This document shows positions 32,401-45,189 of a stretch of 64,000 nucleotides of DNA, piece by piece. The stretch's first letter is position 1; each line of letters opens with the position of its first letter. The stretch lies in the NCBI RefSeq assembly GCF_041146395.1, contig NC_090989.1:238628843-238692842 (forward strand), in the 5' to 3' direction. Both the position numbers and the translations under genes were made by a program. Origin of the DNA: Eulemur rufifrons (lineage: Eukaryota; Chordata; Mammalia; Primates; Lemuridae). Below the pieces are notes generated by a model. The model did no database searches. It was not told where the DNA came from and saw nothing but the letters and a program-made list of their open reading frames with translations.

Positions 32401-33669
32401 ACTTTTTGTAACATATCCCATGATCACAGCCATATGATGACTTTGTGTACTGTGTCTTTATTTTATTATAATCAATGCCTTATTCACACAGAATATTGCC
32501 AAGAAGTTTTATAAATATAGTCAGATAAGAAAGGGGAGATCAGGATCATTGTACTTTAACTCTGTCTAAAGTATTGATGCCAGGATGATATTTAAAGTTT
32601 TTGAGATTGCCTGCCAAAGACTGGTCGATGGCTGTGAGACACTGCAATCCACTAAAAGACTCCTGTTCTTCGGGGCACACTTGGCCTGCCTCCGTCCCTG
32701 TGCCAAATGGTGGAGAGTTAAAGCCATTATGTGGATAAGTCAGGACCAAACAAATTTTACTTTAAATTATCTGGTGATGTGTGGAAAAAATTAAGATGAC
32801 TTTTGGACTGGAATTATGTCAGTAACTTCCCTAGTTTTAGAATTTGTTTTCTACTTTGCCCAGTAAAAAAATTTTGCTCTCCAACCCTTAATTTCTGTAA
32901 TTTTCTCACCTCGATTTTCCACAGTGTTCCTGTTTTGTTCAGTGTTCTTGAAGTTACTGATTTCTGCCTTCAGAACTATGGGACCTGATTCTTTTGATTG
33001 TTCCTAAATGTAAATTTGGGGAAAACTAGAATCGAGTTATTTCTCTGTTTGTCATTTTGGAATTTTCTGCATTCACGAACAGTTTGTTGTAACGTTTTAA
33101 TGAACATGCGCTATGAGTTGTTTTGAAAGTTTATTATTTAGGGGTTATTTATTAGCCTGGTCACTTGCCAGAGTCACACATTAAAAAAGAAAGTTTGCCC
33201 ACCCATCTGTTTCTTCCCATAATCCCCCAAACAGTCATCAACTAGCAGAATTATAATATGCAAATAAGCCATCTGCAATGTCCAAATGAGAGGGATCGCT
33301 TCCAGTTCTTCTTAATCAGAAACCTGCCAGGGGCAGGATAGTAATTTCAGTAGCATTCTTAAAAGGAGAACATCTCTTAAGAAGTAACATAATTTAAAAT
33401 GTTGCCATAGTAATAGGGACACTGGAGTTGGTTGCCCAGACCACTTGTGAATGAAAAGTTCTCTGTTTCCAAATTTAGCACCACCTGTGGGATACCTCTG
33501 TTCCATCATAGGTATCCTCAACTTTATTCTTTTAATCCCTCTACAAATACAGAAAAAGTGATAATTAAAAACCACGAAAGAATATTAATTGGGACTGAAC
33601 AATATCTGTGGTTTTCTGTTGCAACCCTGGGCCTGTCTTATTCCCTGAGAAAGTGGGCCGGTAGGTGAT
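32401..33669. other. Unique sequence
   Basis: No recognised repeat. Short frames at 32546-32988 and 33312-33575 lack support. Confidence 0.45.
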
Positions 33670-34945
33670 GTCGACGTCCTGAATTTTAAAATGAGACAAC
33701 AACGCATGTTGGGGAAATGGAGCCCTATTCAATAAATGGTGCTGGGAAAACTGGGTAGCCATGTGCAGAAGAATGAAACAGGATCCATATCTCTCACCAC
33801 TCATAAAAATTAATTCAAGATGGATAACACACTTAAATATAAGGCATGAAACCATAAGAATTCTAGATGAAAATGTAGGAAAAACTCTTCTAGATATCAG
33901 CCTAGGCAAAGAATTTATGAAGTGGCAGTCACAGCAACAAAAAAAAAAAATGGATTTGATTAAACTGAAAAGCTTCTGCATAGCTAAAGGAAATAATCAA
34001 CAGAGCAAATAGACAACCTATGGAATGGGAGAAAGTATTTGCAAGCTATACATCCAATAAAAGACTAGTAATCAGAATCTACAAAGAACTCAGGCAAATC
34101 AGCAAGAAAAAAACACCACCATTAAAAAATGGACAAAAGACATGAACAGAAGCTTTTCAAAAGAAGATAGACAAATGGCCAATAAACATATTTAAAAAAA
34201 TGCTCAACACCATTAATCATCAGGGAAATGCAAATTAAAGCCACAATGAAATATCACCTTACACCAGTTAGAATGGCTTCTATTAAAAAGTCCCAAAACC
34301 AACAGATGTTGGCTTGGATGCAGAGACGATAGGAACATTTATACATGGTTGGTGGGACTGCATATTAGTACAACCTCTATGGAAAACAGTATGGAGATTC
34401 CCCAAAGAACTGAAAGTTGACCTACTATTTGATCCAGCAATCCCACTACTGGGTATTTACCCAAAGGAAAAGAAGTCATTTTATCAGAAAGACACCTGCA
34501 CTCTAATGATTATTGCAGAATAGTTCACAATTGCAAAGATGTGGAATCAACCCAATTGCCCATCAATTCACGAGTGGATTAACAAAATGTGGTATATGTG
34601 TGCCATGGAGTACTACTCAGCCATAAAAAGGATGAATTAATGCCTTTTGCAACCATTTGGATGCAACTGGAGACCATTATCCTAAGTGAAGTATCCCAAG
34701 AATGGAAAAAGAAACACCAGATGTACTCACTATTAAACTGAAACTTACTGATGAGCACACATGTGCACAGAGGAAAGTAAACCTTAGTGGAAATCAAGCA
34801 GTGGGGAGTAGGGGAGGGGCAAAAACCTACCTGACGGGTACAATTTGGGTGATGGGCACACTTACAGCTGTGACTCAAGCATTACAAAAGCCATCCATGT
34901 AACCAAACATTTGTATCCCCTTAATACTCTGAAATACAAAACAGA
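33670..34945 (+). mobile_element. L1 (primate-age) 3' part, broken ORF2
   Basis: It follows the last third of ORF2, from 'ccctattcaataaatggtgc' to 'catggagtactactcagcc', and then the 3' UTR ('gagcacacatgtgcacag', 'cattacaaaagccatcca', 'gtaaccaaacatttgtatcc'). The A-run at 33938-33949 and other indels break the frame into pieces (33761-34012, 34314-34523). The 138-codon minus-strand frame at 33565-33981 is the antisense of this ORF2 and not a gene. Confidence 0.93.
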
Positions 34946-35639
34946 AACAAATGAGGAAGATGAGAGCCAGCTATGATATGTAAATAATAATGGATGCTGA
35001 GCCTGGTCTACTGGTCACTCACTTGGCTCAGGGTATGCACTTGGGACATGAAAACAAATACTTAACATGACGTCTGTTGCTACAATTTTCAAGAGTAAGA
35101 GCCATACTTGCTGTAACATAGCAAGGTGGAATTACACCTGCTTGTAGCTCTTTTCTTTCTTTTGAGTTTTTTAGCATTCGTTCTGCTTTCCTTTGCTGTT
35201 ATTTGGAAATGTGAAAAAAAGCTTTGGTTCTCTTCTTGCTTATTTCCCTTCTGTCTGAGTGGGCCTGTTAGTGGTGGGGTGAGGGCTGAGAGATTGGTCT
35301 CTGGTGGTGTTTCTTTATCAGGTCCCCAGACTATGTCCAAATGTCCTGAGACCTAAAAGCTGTTCTCAGTCCATGTTAAGTTGTGTTTGAAGAGCTTGTG
35401 GGAATCTGGCTGGAGAGGTATAGAAAGTAGAGTAGTTGGAAATGGGGCTTATGTGTTGTGTACATATGTAGTTCAAACCTTTGATGGGAATAAGATTCTG
35501 TATCCTGTAGTGTGTAGACTGAGAACAAAGGACCTATCAATTTTAGTGATAAATTGAAGAAGAGTTGCCTGTGAAGGAGAAAGTCAGAAAGTAGGAAATC
35601 CAGGAGAGAATGATGTTCTGGAAGCTAAGACATGACAAT
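34946..35639. other. Unique sequence
   Basis: No repeat recognised; frames of 83 and 76 codons on opposite strands overlap at 35089-35356 and look like chance. Confidence 0.45.
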
Positions 35640-36990
35640 GTTTCAAGAAGAATATAAGCAGAGAATGAGAGCACAATGTGACTTTTGTTTGCTTTTGCTT
35701 TATATTTGGAAACACTTTAAGGAAAACAAAGTACAGAGAACACAAAGTACAAAGGGTGTACTCTTTACCCAGATATACCTGTTGTTAAATTTAACCCTAT
35801 TTACTTTATCATTTCCTACACACACACTATATATGTGTGTGTGTGTGTATAACTATAATGTATATATTTTTTTCTAACCCTTTTGAGCATATGCTTATAT
35901 ATCATGGCCCTTTATCTCTAAATACTTAAGAATTGGGATATTCTCTTCTATAACTGCAGCACTGTTGTCAACTTCAGTAAATTTAATGTTGATACAGATT
36001 TTAAAATCAGATCTAATATTCATATTCCAATTTGGCCAGTTAACCCAATGTTTTCTTAATTATATTTTCCCCTCTAGTACAGGATCTAGTCTAGGGGAAA
36101 ATATTTCATTTTATTTCGTTCATTAATTTCTTTTAATCTGAAACACGTAGCCTTGCTTTATCTTTTATGACATTGACAATTTCTAAGAGTGCGTCCCTCT
36201 CTTTAAAAACATGCAGTGGTCCTCAGTTTGGGTTTGTTTGGTATTTCCTCATGATTAGATTCAGGTTACTGAATCTCAGTTGGAATATTGCATAAGTGAT
36301 ATTGCGTCCTTCTTAGGGTATCCCATCTGCAGGCACATAACGTCCATTGGTGGTGATGACTTTGATCGTCCCGTTAAGGTGTTACCTAATTTCTCGACTG
36401 TATAATTATTGCCTTCTTTTCCTTCCCTTGCAATATGAAGTGTGTGGGGAGACACTGTAAGATCATGTAGATATCCTGCTTCTCATCAAAATCAGTACAA
36501 GGTATGGCATCCACTGATGATTCTTACTGGACTAGTCTTCACTGTGATAGGTGGACAATCATGATTTTCCATCTCAGTCCTCCCTCTGTTTTTACCGTTC
36601 AGCCTTTGGCATTCTGTAAACGAGAGCCTTACTTCATTCCTATTTATTTATTTATTATTGGTATGGACTTATGAATTCCCATGTAGCATTGGTTTATAAT
36701 TCACCACTGTACTCACTTATTTTGGTGCTCAAATTATCCTAGAGTTGACCAGGGGAAGCCCCTTCAAGCTGTCTCCTGTGTCCATGTGGCATGTCTCCAT
36801 GTTTTGTTTTGTTTTGTTTTTTTTGAGAACTTTTTAGCTTTCTGGCGTAACAATGTGTTCAAGGCTCCTCTTGTATATAAGCTTTACCCCTGCCCTGGAA
36901 TCAGCCATTTCTTTGAGGTCCCCCGATTCCTTTTAGTGGAAAACCTTAGGCTGTAAGGTTGAAGTTTCTAGTGAGCCACTCTGCTGTGTT
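35640..36990 (-). mobile_element. L1M LINE, antisense, 1.3 kb
   Basis: Long ordered match to an antisense L1M region: 'aacttcagtaaatttaatgt', 'ccaatttggccagttaaccc', 'gttgggtttgtttggtatt'-type block (36222-36245), 'cctcatgattagattcaggt', 'catgtagatatcctgcttct', 'ccactgatgattcttactgg', 'gtatggacttatgaattccc', 'tggggcagaagcccc'-type block (36751-36765) and 'ccctggaatcagccatttct'. A (TG)n patch lies at 35834-35848 and a TTTTG run at 36802-36823. Confidence 0.85.
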
Positions 36991-37614
36991 AGGCCTGGGC
37001 TGTGGACATCTCCATTTCTTGGTTGATGTTGGGTCAAGCAGAAATCTTGGGGTTATGAGGAAGGGCGGTTTTGATTTGCAGTTGTTAAATGAAGAATATG
37101 TGTTCAGAGTATGAGTGAGATGAAAATTGTTCTTATATTTATTTGTAAGCTTTGGCTAGAGTTGGCCTGACAGATTGTGTCCCTTTCCCTCTGGCCATAC
37201 CTTTTGGGAAGGGGGCTAGCCTGCATTTGAACAAACATGCATGTTCTGGTGCTCTCTCCAGCTTGCATTTTCAGTTGTACTGTTGTCTCACCAAGCTCTG
37301 TAGGCTTCTCTTTCATATTGGATTATCCTCTGTGAATGAGCAGGAGGAGGTGGCGAGGGGAGGGGAGTGTATTCTGGCTCCTGTGGTGGGAGCAGCCTGC
37401 AGAGGCCCTGCAGTCCACATCTGCTGTTGATTGGGTCCCAGTCCAGGATCCCCACCTTGTATGGCTGAGCGGAATGAGCAGAAGCATTACTGTGGGAACA
37501 CTTGCCTCCTTTTTTAATATCTACCTTCCTTCCTTGTCTCCTAACCTTCAGTTCACCTGGTGGTTTCTGACATTTTCTTGCCAGCTTGGAGTTACTTAAA
37601 ACACATTCCTACGT
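36991..37614. other. Unique sequence
   Basis: Frames of 92 and 87 codons on the plus strand overlap; no family resemblance. Confidence 0.45.
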
Positions 37615-37790
37615 GTCCTATCTCATAGAATCCTCTGGTCAATAGCCTCGTGTGGTAATACAGGAGAGATTAATTCCATTTTACAGATGAGAGCAAAGAG
37701 AGTAACTTTCCAGTGGGGAAACAGCAAGTAAATGGCAGAACCAGAACTTGATCCCAGCTCTCTCTCGACTCTGTGCTCCTTCTCCTTGGT
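37615..37790 (-). mobile_element. MIR SINE
   Basis: 'gagattaattccattttaca', 'gatgagagcaaagagagtaa', 'gcaagtaaatggcagaacca' and 'gaacttgatcccagctctct' are a reverse-complement MIR. Confidence 0.85.
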
Positions 37791-39109
37791 GGTGGGCTGA
37801 ATCAAAGACTGAAGAAGGCAAGTGAGCCCTTAGAGGTGGCTTAGGTACAGAAATTGATGGGGGTAGGAAGTGGGGTAAATGTCTTCTTAATCAGTTTCCA
37901 GTCTGGGGCTTTGCACAGTGAAGGTGCAGTTTTTCAATGTGAGAGGCCGAGGTTACTGTGTATTCGTGGTAAACCTGTCCTAGGAAGTATGACCCACACC
38001 TCAGGGTTACCTCAAGGCAATTACAGAAAACTGTACAAAGGCATCAGTCTCATTGCCCGTGGTTGGTGAAGCAGAGCAGAAAAGCTGTTGTTGTCTCCTT
38101 GTCCTTTATTTTGGACTTACTTATCTGTTCTCCCTTACCTGAGCCAGTGGAGTATCCTGTGGGGGTAGGGAGGTGTCATCTTGATTCTTCGGTTATGGTT
38201 CCCAGAGGGAGGCTCTGGCTGCAGGACAGAGCAGATGGAGCCTGTGGGGACCCTGTTTGTGTGCCTCTGCAGGTGCAGGTCTGAGATGGGTTCTGACCTC
38301 TACCTGACACCTGTTCCTTTTATTGCCTCCATATGTCAAAGAAATCTTAGCCCATGTGAGCACTTTCGGATTGTTCTGGCCTGAGGCCATGTTTGGAATG
38401 GCAGGAGTTATGTGGGGGGGAGGGGATCTTTTGAGAGGGGCAGTTGAGACGGCCCGAGGTTAGAGGACCATACAGTTGCTCCTTCTAGAACCCTCACCAG
38501 GCCTGAGGTGTGGCTTCAGAAAGGCCCTAGTTGGGCTATTTGTGTTCTCATCTCTCTTGTACTTCCTGCTCCATTTTTGTTTTTGTCATTCATTTTGTTA
38601 AAGGCTTCATGCTCATGGATTTTTTTAAATGGCAGTAATAATTTTTTGTTTGCTTTTTTAAAGAGTAAAACAATGGCAATCTAGTGCAGTTACTTCAGGA
38701 CACATTGTTAGCTAACCTTTATCAGTAAATCGAAGGCCATTAAATCAGGAGTTGATAGGGAGTCAGTGGACCCACTGAAATTCGATGCAAAATGTTATAT
38801 GTCTACGTGAATCCATTTTTCTGAGGAAAGGCTTCCATAGCTTTCTGCAGATTCACATAGACATTTGACAGCCTTTCTCCAAAGTGTGGCCTCTGGTATG
38901 TCTTTTCCATGTTAATTTGGAGGACATTTGCCTCTTGTGTCCCTTGTAGGTTTCTGAGCCCCTTAATTTGTGGAAGAATCAAAGGAGAGGAGGCCTTGAG
39001 AATGATCTCCTCTCCTACTGCAAAATCTGGGGGCTGGTTCAGTCCACCCGTCTCCTTGCCTGGTCCCGTGAGCAGGGTTCTGCACCACGATGGCCTTCTT
39101 TAACCTCCA
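37791..39109. other. Unique sequence
   Basis: No repeat named. A GC-richer patch at 38140-38290 has short frames on both strands without resemblance to any protein I know, and no CpG-island character. Confidence 0.45.
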
Positions 39110-39290
39110 CTTTGTGGCAGGCCCTGGATTATATTCTGTGTGTACCTCTCCTCATGTGATTGTCACGACTACCCTGTAATGGTAGTGGTCAAGATTAAAT
39201 AGTCCCAGTTCTTCTATCTAATAGTTTAAAGATACTATCAGTAAAATCTGCCAGATTCCAAAGCCAGTATTCTTTCAGTACACTCAAGGA
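39110..39290 (-). mobile_element. MIR-like fragment, degenerate
   Basis: 'tgtggcaggccctggattat', 'ctcatgtgattgtcacgact', 'accctgtaatggtagtgg' and 'ccagattccaaagccagt' keep reverse-complement MIR order with losses. Confidence 0.5.
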
Positions 39291-40039
39291 ACAAAAACAC
39301 CAGCTGTCATTGCCATTTTTCTCAGCACCCACCAGCAAGGCATCATCCTGTCATGTTCCCTTGTTGTTCACCCTGCAGTGCCATAGTCACCCCAGAGCAT
39401 AGAACGTGCCCAAGGTCTTCCATCAGCTCATCTTCCTGTGAGTGGCAGAGAACTAGTTTGATCTTTGGGGAGTAATGGCGGAGCTCATAGGGTACTTAAT
39501 CTTCAACCGCCTTGCTGGGTCCTTCGTTCGTGGCCCAGCCAAGCATTGTTCTAGAAGCAAAGGCCTGAAAATGTGGCCTCCTTGCCTACAGTGACTTATC
39601 TGGAGAAGGAAAAGTAACAGAAATGAAGTGTTAGCAAGCAAACCCCATATGATATCTGGCTTTTAAAATTAGAAATAATAATTAAAGAAATCATAATTAC
39701 AAGGTGTTTTTAATGTAGTCATATTGGCATGAAAAATTTTACTTTGAGAGTGTAATTTGTAGGTAATGCTATGAATATCATCAATTAAAAAATAAATGGT
39801 TGTGGCTATGCTCTGATGGCATTTTGAGAAGGTATTCATTATCCTCCCATGCCCTGTCATCCGTCTGTGATAACTGTGTAAACAAAGGCTAAAAACCCAG
39901 GTAAACCTCCTGAGATAGAGGTTCCAGATGGCATTAGCTAAAAAGACACCTGGCATCCAGAGTGCCTTTGTGGCTCTTTATACGCAAACTGTTGAGATTA
40001 TTTGTTTTGACTGCTCTAGTGACTCGATAATGTATTAAT
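39291..40039. other. Unique sequence
   Basis: No feature recognised; AT-rich from 39660. Confidence 0.5.
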
Positions 40040-40053
40040 AACAGTGGTCTGGG

Positions 40054-40480
<427 letters not shown>

Positions 40481-40659
40481 TTAACATCTTTGTATCTCAG
40501 GTTTCTTACTTTTCCTCTGCTGTTGCACAGAGTGGTTGTGACAATGAGTACAGAAAGGTTTAAGAGCTCTAAGTCCTCTAGGGCCAAGGGAATGATATCC
40601 CTTTTTTGGTAGTATAAAGCACAAGTCATCAAGTATCTAAGACATGACTGTGAGCCCAT

Positions 40660-40800
40660 GGTGAAGTAAGTTACCCTCCTCCGAGTCTCAGTTTTCTCTG
40701 TTGAACATGATTATAACATTCAATATAACAGGTTGTGTTTTAAATGAGCCAAAGTAGATCAAGCATTTAGCATTGTTACTGGCACATGGGCATTCAGGAA
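40660..40800 (+). mobile_element. MIR SINE, 3' half
   Basis: 'gaagtaagttaccctcctcc', 'gagtctcagttttctctgtt', 'tgttttaaatgagccaaagt' and 'agcattgttactggcacatg' match forward MIR. Confidence 0.8.
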
Positions 40801-40804
40801 GTAT

Positions 40805-41148
40805 TGCCTGGATGCACTGGCTCACACCTATAATGCTAATACTTTGGGAGTCCAAGGTGGTAGGATTGCTTAAGGCCAGGAGTTCAAGAACAGCTGGAGC
40901 AACATGGCTAGAACCCATCTCTAAAAAAAAGAAACAAACAAACAAACAAACAAACAAAAAAACCCCTGGTGTGAAAATTTAGCTGGCTATTATGGTGCAT
41001 GCCTATAGTCCCAGCTACTCAGAAGGCTGAGACAGAATCACTTGAGCCCAGTAGTTTGAGGCTGCAGTGAGCTATGATTGATGATGCCATTGCACTCTAG
41101 CCTAGGTGAGAGGGTGAGACCTTGTCTCCAAAAAAAAAAAAAAAAAAA
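40805..41148 (+). mobile_element. AluJ SINE with (CAAA)n linker
   Basis: 'gcctggatgcactggctcac', 'tactttgggagtccaaggtg', a CAAA-expanded middle A-rich linker (40923-40963), 'agctggctattatggtgcat' and 'gaggctgcagtgagctatga', A-tail 41130-41148. Heavily mutated, without the lemur linker. Its tail was the target for the L1 that follows. Confidence 0.93.
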
Positions 41149-42466
41149 GTCTTCCCCCACATAAAAAGAAGCAAAAACAAAGACCATATGATCATCTCAA
41201 TAGATGTAGAAAAAGCATTTGACAAAATTCAGCATCCTTTCCTGATAAAAACTCTCAACAAACCAGGCCTAGAAGGAACGTATCTCTAATTATAAAAGCC
41301 ATTTATGACAAACCCACAGCTAACATAACACTAAATGGGGAAAAAGTTGAAATCATTCCCACTAAGAACTGGAAAAAGACAAGGGTACCCACTGTAACCA
41401 CTTCTATTCAATATAGTGCTGGAAGTCCTAGCCAAAGCAATTGAGCAAGAGAAAGAAATAAAGGGTATCCAAATCAGACAGAGGAGGTCAAACTGTTGCT
41501 TTCTGCTGACAATATGATCTTCTATCTAGAAAACCCCAAAGACTCCACCAAGAAACCCCTGAAATTGATAAATAAGTTCAGCAAAGTCTCAGGTTACAAA
41601 AATCAATGTACACCAATCAGTAGCATTCGTATACGCCAATAATAGTCAAGCTAAGAGTCACATCAAAGACTCAATACCATTCACAATAGCTACAAAGAAA
41701 ATAAAATACTAAGGAATATACTTAACCAAGGAGCTGAAAGATCTCTACAAAGAGAACTATGAAACACTGAGGAAACAAATCACAGACAACACAAACAAAT
41801 GGAAAAACATATCAGACTCATGGATTGGTAGAATTAACATTGTTAAAATATCCATACTGCCCAAAGTGACTTACAGATTCAGTGCAATCCCCATCAAAAT
41901 ACCAGTGTCATTTCATAGATCTGGAAAAAATAATTCTACACTTTTGTTTGGAACCAGAAAAGAGCCCGAATAGCCAAAGCAATCTTAAGCAAAAAGAACA
42001 AATCTGGAGGCATCGCATTAGCAGACTTCAAACTATACCACAAGGATATAGTAACCAAAAGAGCATGGTATTGGCACAAAAATAGAGACATAGACCAGTG
42101 GAACAGAACAGAGAAACCAGGTATACAACCATCCACATACAGCCAACTTATTTTTGGCAAAGCAGATAAGAGTATACACTGGGGAAGAGAAGCCCTATTC
42201 AATAAATGGTGCTGGGAGAATTGGATATAGCCACATGAAGGAGAAAGAAACAGAATCCATATCTCTTACCACTCACAAAAATTAATTCAAGATGGATAAG
42301 AGACTTAAATGTAAGGCATGAAATCATGAGAATTCTAGAAGAAAATGTTGGAAAAACTCTTCTAGATATCAGCCTAGTCAAAGAATTTATGAAAAAGACC
42401 CCAGTGGCAATCACAGCAATAACAAAAATAAATATTAAATAGACTCTATTAAATTAAAAAGCTTCT

Positions 42467-42850
42467 CATCACATGTACTCACCAGAAAATTGGTTTCCCT
42501 GATCATCACCTAAATACAAATCTGGGAACGACACCAATTGGACATCAGACTGAGGTGGGGGGTGGGGGAGGGGATGGGGGTATGCCTACACAATGAGTGC
42601 ATTGCGCACCGTTTGGGGAGTGGTAACACTTGAAGGTGCTGACTCAGGAAAGGGGGGGTGGGGAAAAAAATTATGAAACTATTGTTTTTAACTTGCACTG
42701 TTCACTTAATAATTTATCATGAATATTTCCCATATTATTTCATATCATTGTACAAGAAATAATGTATACATTATGAGGACATACTGTATCTAACAAGATA
42801 TACTGTTAGACTCTTTGATTCTGTAAAATTAAATTGAAAAAAAAAAAAAA
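42467..42850 (+). mobile_element. Chimeric retro-insertion: L1 3' UTR piece joined to other sequence
   Basis: An 11-bp target-site duplication (aaaaagcttct) at 42456-42466 and 42846-42856 brackets it. Part 1 (42467-42665) matches the reverse complement of 10583-10780 with about four differences, starting at the last ORF2 codons. Part 2 (42666-42836) is not that L1. It reads partly like an antisense L1ME tail and ends with ATTAAA (42828-42833) and A14. The L1 part stops about 150 bases before its true 3' end. Confidence 0.9.
42557..42580 (+). repeat. G-run cluster (possible G-quadruplex) of L1 3' UTR
   Basis: Four or more runs of four or five G separated by one or two bases. The equivalent cluster in the other young L1 is on the minus strand at 10667-10690. 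Confidence 0.85.
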
Positions 42851-43816
42851 GCTTCTGCACAGCTAAGGAAATAATCAATAGAGCAAATAGACATCCTACA
42901 GAATGGGAGAAAATGTTCACAAACTACACATCTGATAAAGGACTAATAACCAGAAGCTACAAAGAACTCAAGCAAATCAGCAAGAAAAAACAAACAACCT
43001 CATTAAAACATGGGCAGAAGACATGAACAGAAGCTTTCCAAAAGAAGATAGACAAATGGCCAATAAACATATGAAAAATACTTAGCATCACTAATCATCA
43101 GGGAAATGCAAATGAGATATCACCCTATGTCATTTAGAATGGCTTTTGCTAAAAAGTCCAAAAACAGTAGATGCTGGTGAGGATGCAGAGAAAAAGGAAC
43201 ACTTATAGTGTTGGTGGGACTGCAAATTAGTACAACCTCTATGGAAAATAGTATGGATATTCCTCAAAGAACTAAAAATAGACCTACCATTTGATCCAGC
43301 AGTCCCACTACCGTCTATTTACCCAAAGGAAAAGAATTCATTTTATCAAAAAGACGCCTGTACTGGAATGTTTATTGCAGCACAATTCACAATTGCAAAG
43401 ATGTGGAATGAACTCAAGTGCTCGTCAATTCATGAGTGGATTAACAAAATTTGGTGTGTATTATACTATGGACTACTACTGAGCCATGAAGGATGAATTA
43501 CTGCCTTTTGCAACAATTTTCATGGAACTGGAGGCCATTATCCTAAGTGAAGTAACTAAAGAATGGGAAAACAAACACCACTTGTACTCACTATTAAATT
43601 GGGACTAACGGGTGAGCACACGTGTGCACAGAAGGAAGTAAAACTCAGTGGTAATCAAGGAGGGGGAGGGGCAAAAACCTACCTAATGGGTACAATGAAC
43701 ACTAACTGGGTGATGTGCACACATATAACCCTCACTCAAGCATAGCAGAAACAATCCGTGTAACCAAAGACATTTGTACCCCTGTAATATTTTGAAATAA
43801 AAAATGAAAAGTCTTC

Positions 43817-44599
43817 TCCCTATGCCTTCACCTCCCCAAATGCCCCCAACCAAAATAGAATTTTTTGATTGGCCAGAAGTAGAGTATAGAAACATTAATC
43901 TTTTTCTCAAATGCAAGCGTAAAAATGCATTTCTTGTTCTGAAGATGACCCGGTAACTATATTTGGGTGTGTGTTGTGTGTGTGCGCACACATTTATCTA
44001 TTTGTATAAGTATGCATAAATCTGAGTTCTGCCTAATGAGATACAGCTGGCTTTAGTGACTTCATACCTTTTAAGATCTTAAGGTAAGAGTAGAGATAGA
44101 GTAACAGCATGTATTTGGAGCTAGAAGCCTCAGCAGCTGGCTTGGGGATTTTTTTAAAATGGTTAACTTTTTTTTTTTTAATAGGTAGCTCTAATTTCAA
44201 GCAAAATGTTCTGGGTAGATTTTGTCTAGCTCAAGGGAGAATTGCATATTGGGCACTAACTATTAATGGGTGAAATCCTGCCAGCTGCCCTTTTATAGAT
44301 CTTCAGTGTGAAACAAGGCTTTGTATATAGGTTGCCAGCCAGAAATTGATCTTGGATCCAATTCCATCAGAGAAGCTTGATTATTTTTAGAAGTAACGCT
44401 CAACCTAGCACAGCATACGGTGATATATAATACCAACTGTTTATAAAAAATCCATGTTTTAATTAATTTCTAGAAAATTAACCCCCTTTTTTTTTCCTGA
44501 TGTCTGTTGTCCATCAAACTGTATGAAACTGTGGCAGAGCTCAGGATATGGCGTTTGCAGAAGACTTGGATGAGTTGGGATGTTGACCTTCAGAATGTG
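43817..44599. other. Unique sequence
   Basis: A short TG/GC patch at 43967-43992; T-run at 44167-44180. No gene recognised. Confidence 0.5.
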
Positions 44600-44770
44600 A
44601 GGATTGCTTGGTGTTTGGATGGGTGGGACCCAGGAGACCTGGGTTCTAGCCCCAGTTTTGCCTTTTATGAAGTGTGTGATTTTGGCCTAACAAGGCCCTT
44701 CTTGCTCTCAGGGTGTGTAGTTATTAAACAAATGGGTTGTATGATCTTTAAATTCCCATTATATTTTAAT
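44600..44770 (+). mobile_element. MIR3-type SINE
   Basis: 'gacccaggagacctgggttc', 'tagccccagttttgcctttt', 'gaagtgtgtgattttggcc' and 'aaatgggttgtatgatcttt' follow MIR3/THER1-type order. Confidence 0.8.
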
Positions 44771-45189
44771 TTCAATAAATGTAGCTTCATGATAGAAATT
44801 AAATATAATGTTTGTAAGTCTTTCTCCTAAAATTGTGATATCATAACTATTACAGCCATGCTGCCTGGGTGATTTTAAAGCATTGCTTTGGGGAAAATAA
44901 GGTTTTTATGAAACCAAGATACTGATTTTTGGTAGCCCAGTACTACACCTTCCCATGTTCAGTGTTTTATATCCAAAGAGCATTTTTAGCTCACCTTAAG
45001 CCTATTTCTTTCCTATTTATCCAGGTTTCACTTTTTATTGATAGTCCACTGAAAGTCCTTTCTGAGCACACCTGTGTCCAGGTGTCTCAGTCCAGTGAAA
45101 TCTTGTAGTCCTGTTCACGCCATGGATTTCGACTTTGAGAGGCTTCCTTGAGTATTTTTTTCCTCTATATATTCTCACTTCTCTTAGAT
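44771..45189. other. Unique sequence
   Basis: Nothing recognised. Confidence 0.5.

Larger units (their letters stand above)
41155..43560 (+). pseudogene. L1 ORF2 remnant with stops and frameshifts
   Basis: ORF2 wording is continuous at the DNA level but no open frame exceeds about 70 codons. The catalytic motif region reads 'ctgctgacaatatgatc' (41506-41522), so the second Asp of the usual FADD appears altered to Asn. It is also interrupted at 42467-42850 by a later insertion. Confidence 0.85.
41155..43806 (+). mobile_element. L1, 5'-truncated, inserted in an AluJ tail and later split
   Basis: A 10-bp target-site duplication (aaaagtcttc) lies at 41145-41154 and 43807-43816. L1 sequence runs 41155-42466 and resumes at 42857-43806, about 2.26 kb without the insert. 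It starts in the ORF2 reverse-transcriptase region ('tagatgtagaaaaagcattt', 'acatgatcttctatctag'-type block at 41512-41530) and ends with the same 3' UTR type as 34735-34945 and 'tgaaataaaaa'. Confidence 0.95.

Noticed and set aside
33565..33981. 138-codon minus-strand open frame
   Set aside because: It is the antisense of an L1 ORF2 segment; the same artefact recurs at 42199-42414.
37801..38450. GC-richer patch as a CpG-island promoter
   Set aside because: Few CpG dinucleotides and no core-promoter or exon signal.
40923..40963. (CAAA)n run as a possible array
   Set aside because: It is the expanded middle A-rich linker of an AluJ; no spacer-repeat structure exists anywhere in the window, so no CRISPR.
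42467..42850. Simple L1 3' transduction
   Set aside because: The L1 part ends about 150 bases before the true L1 3' end seen at 10431-10582, so plain read-through does not explain it.
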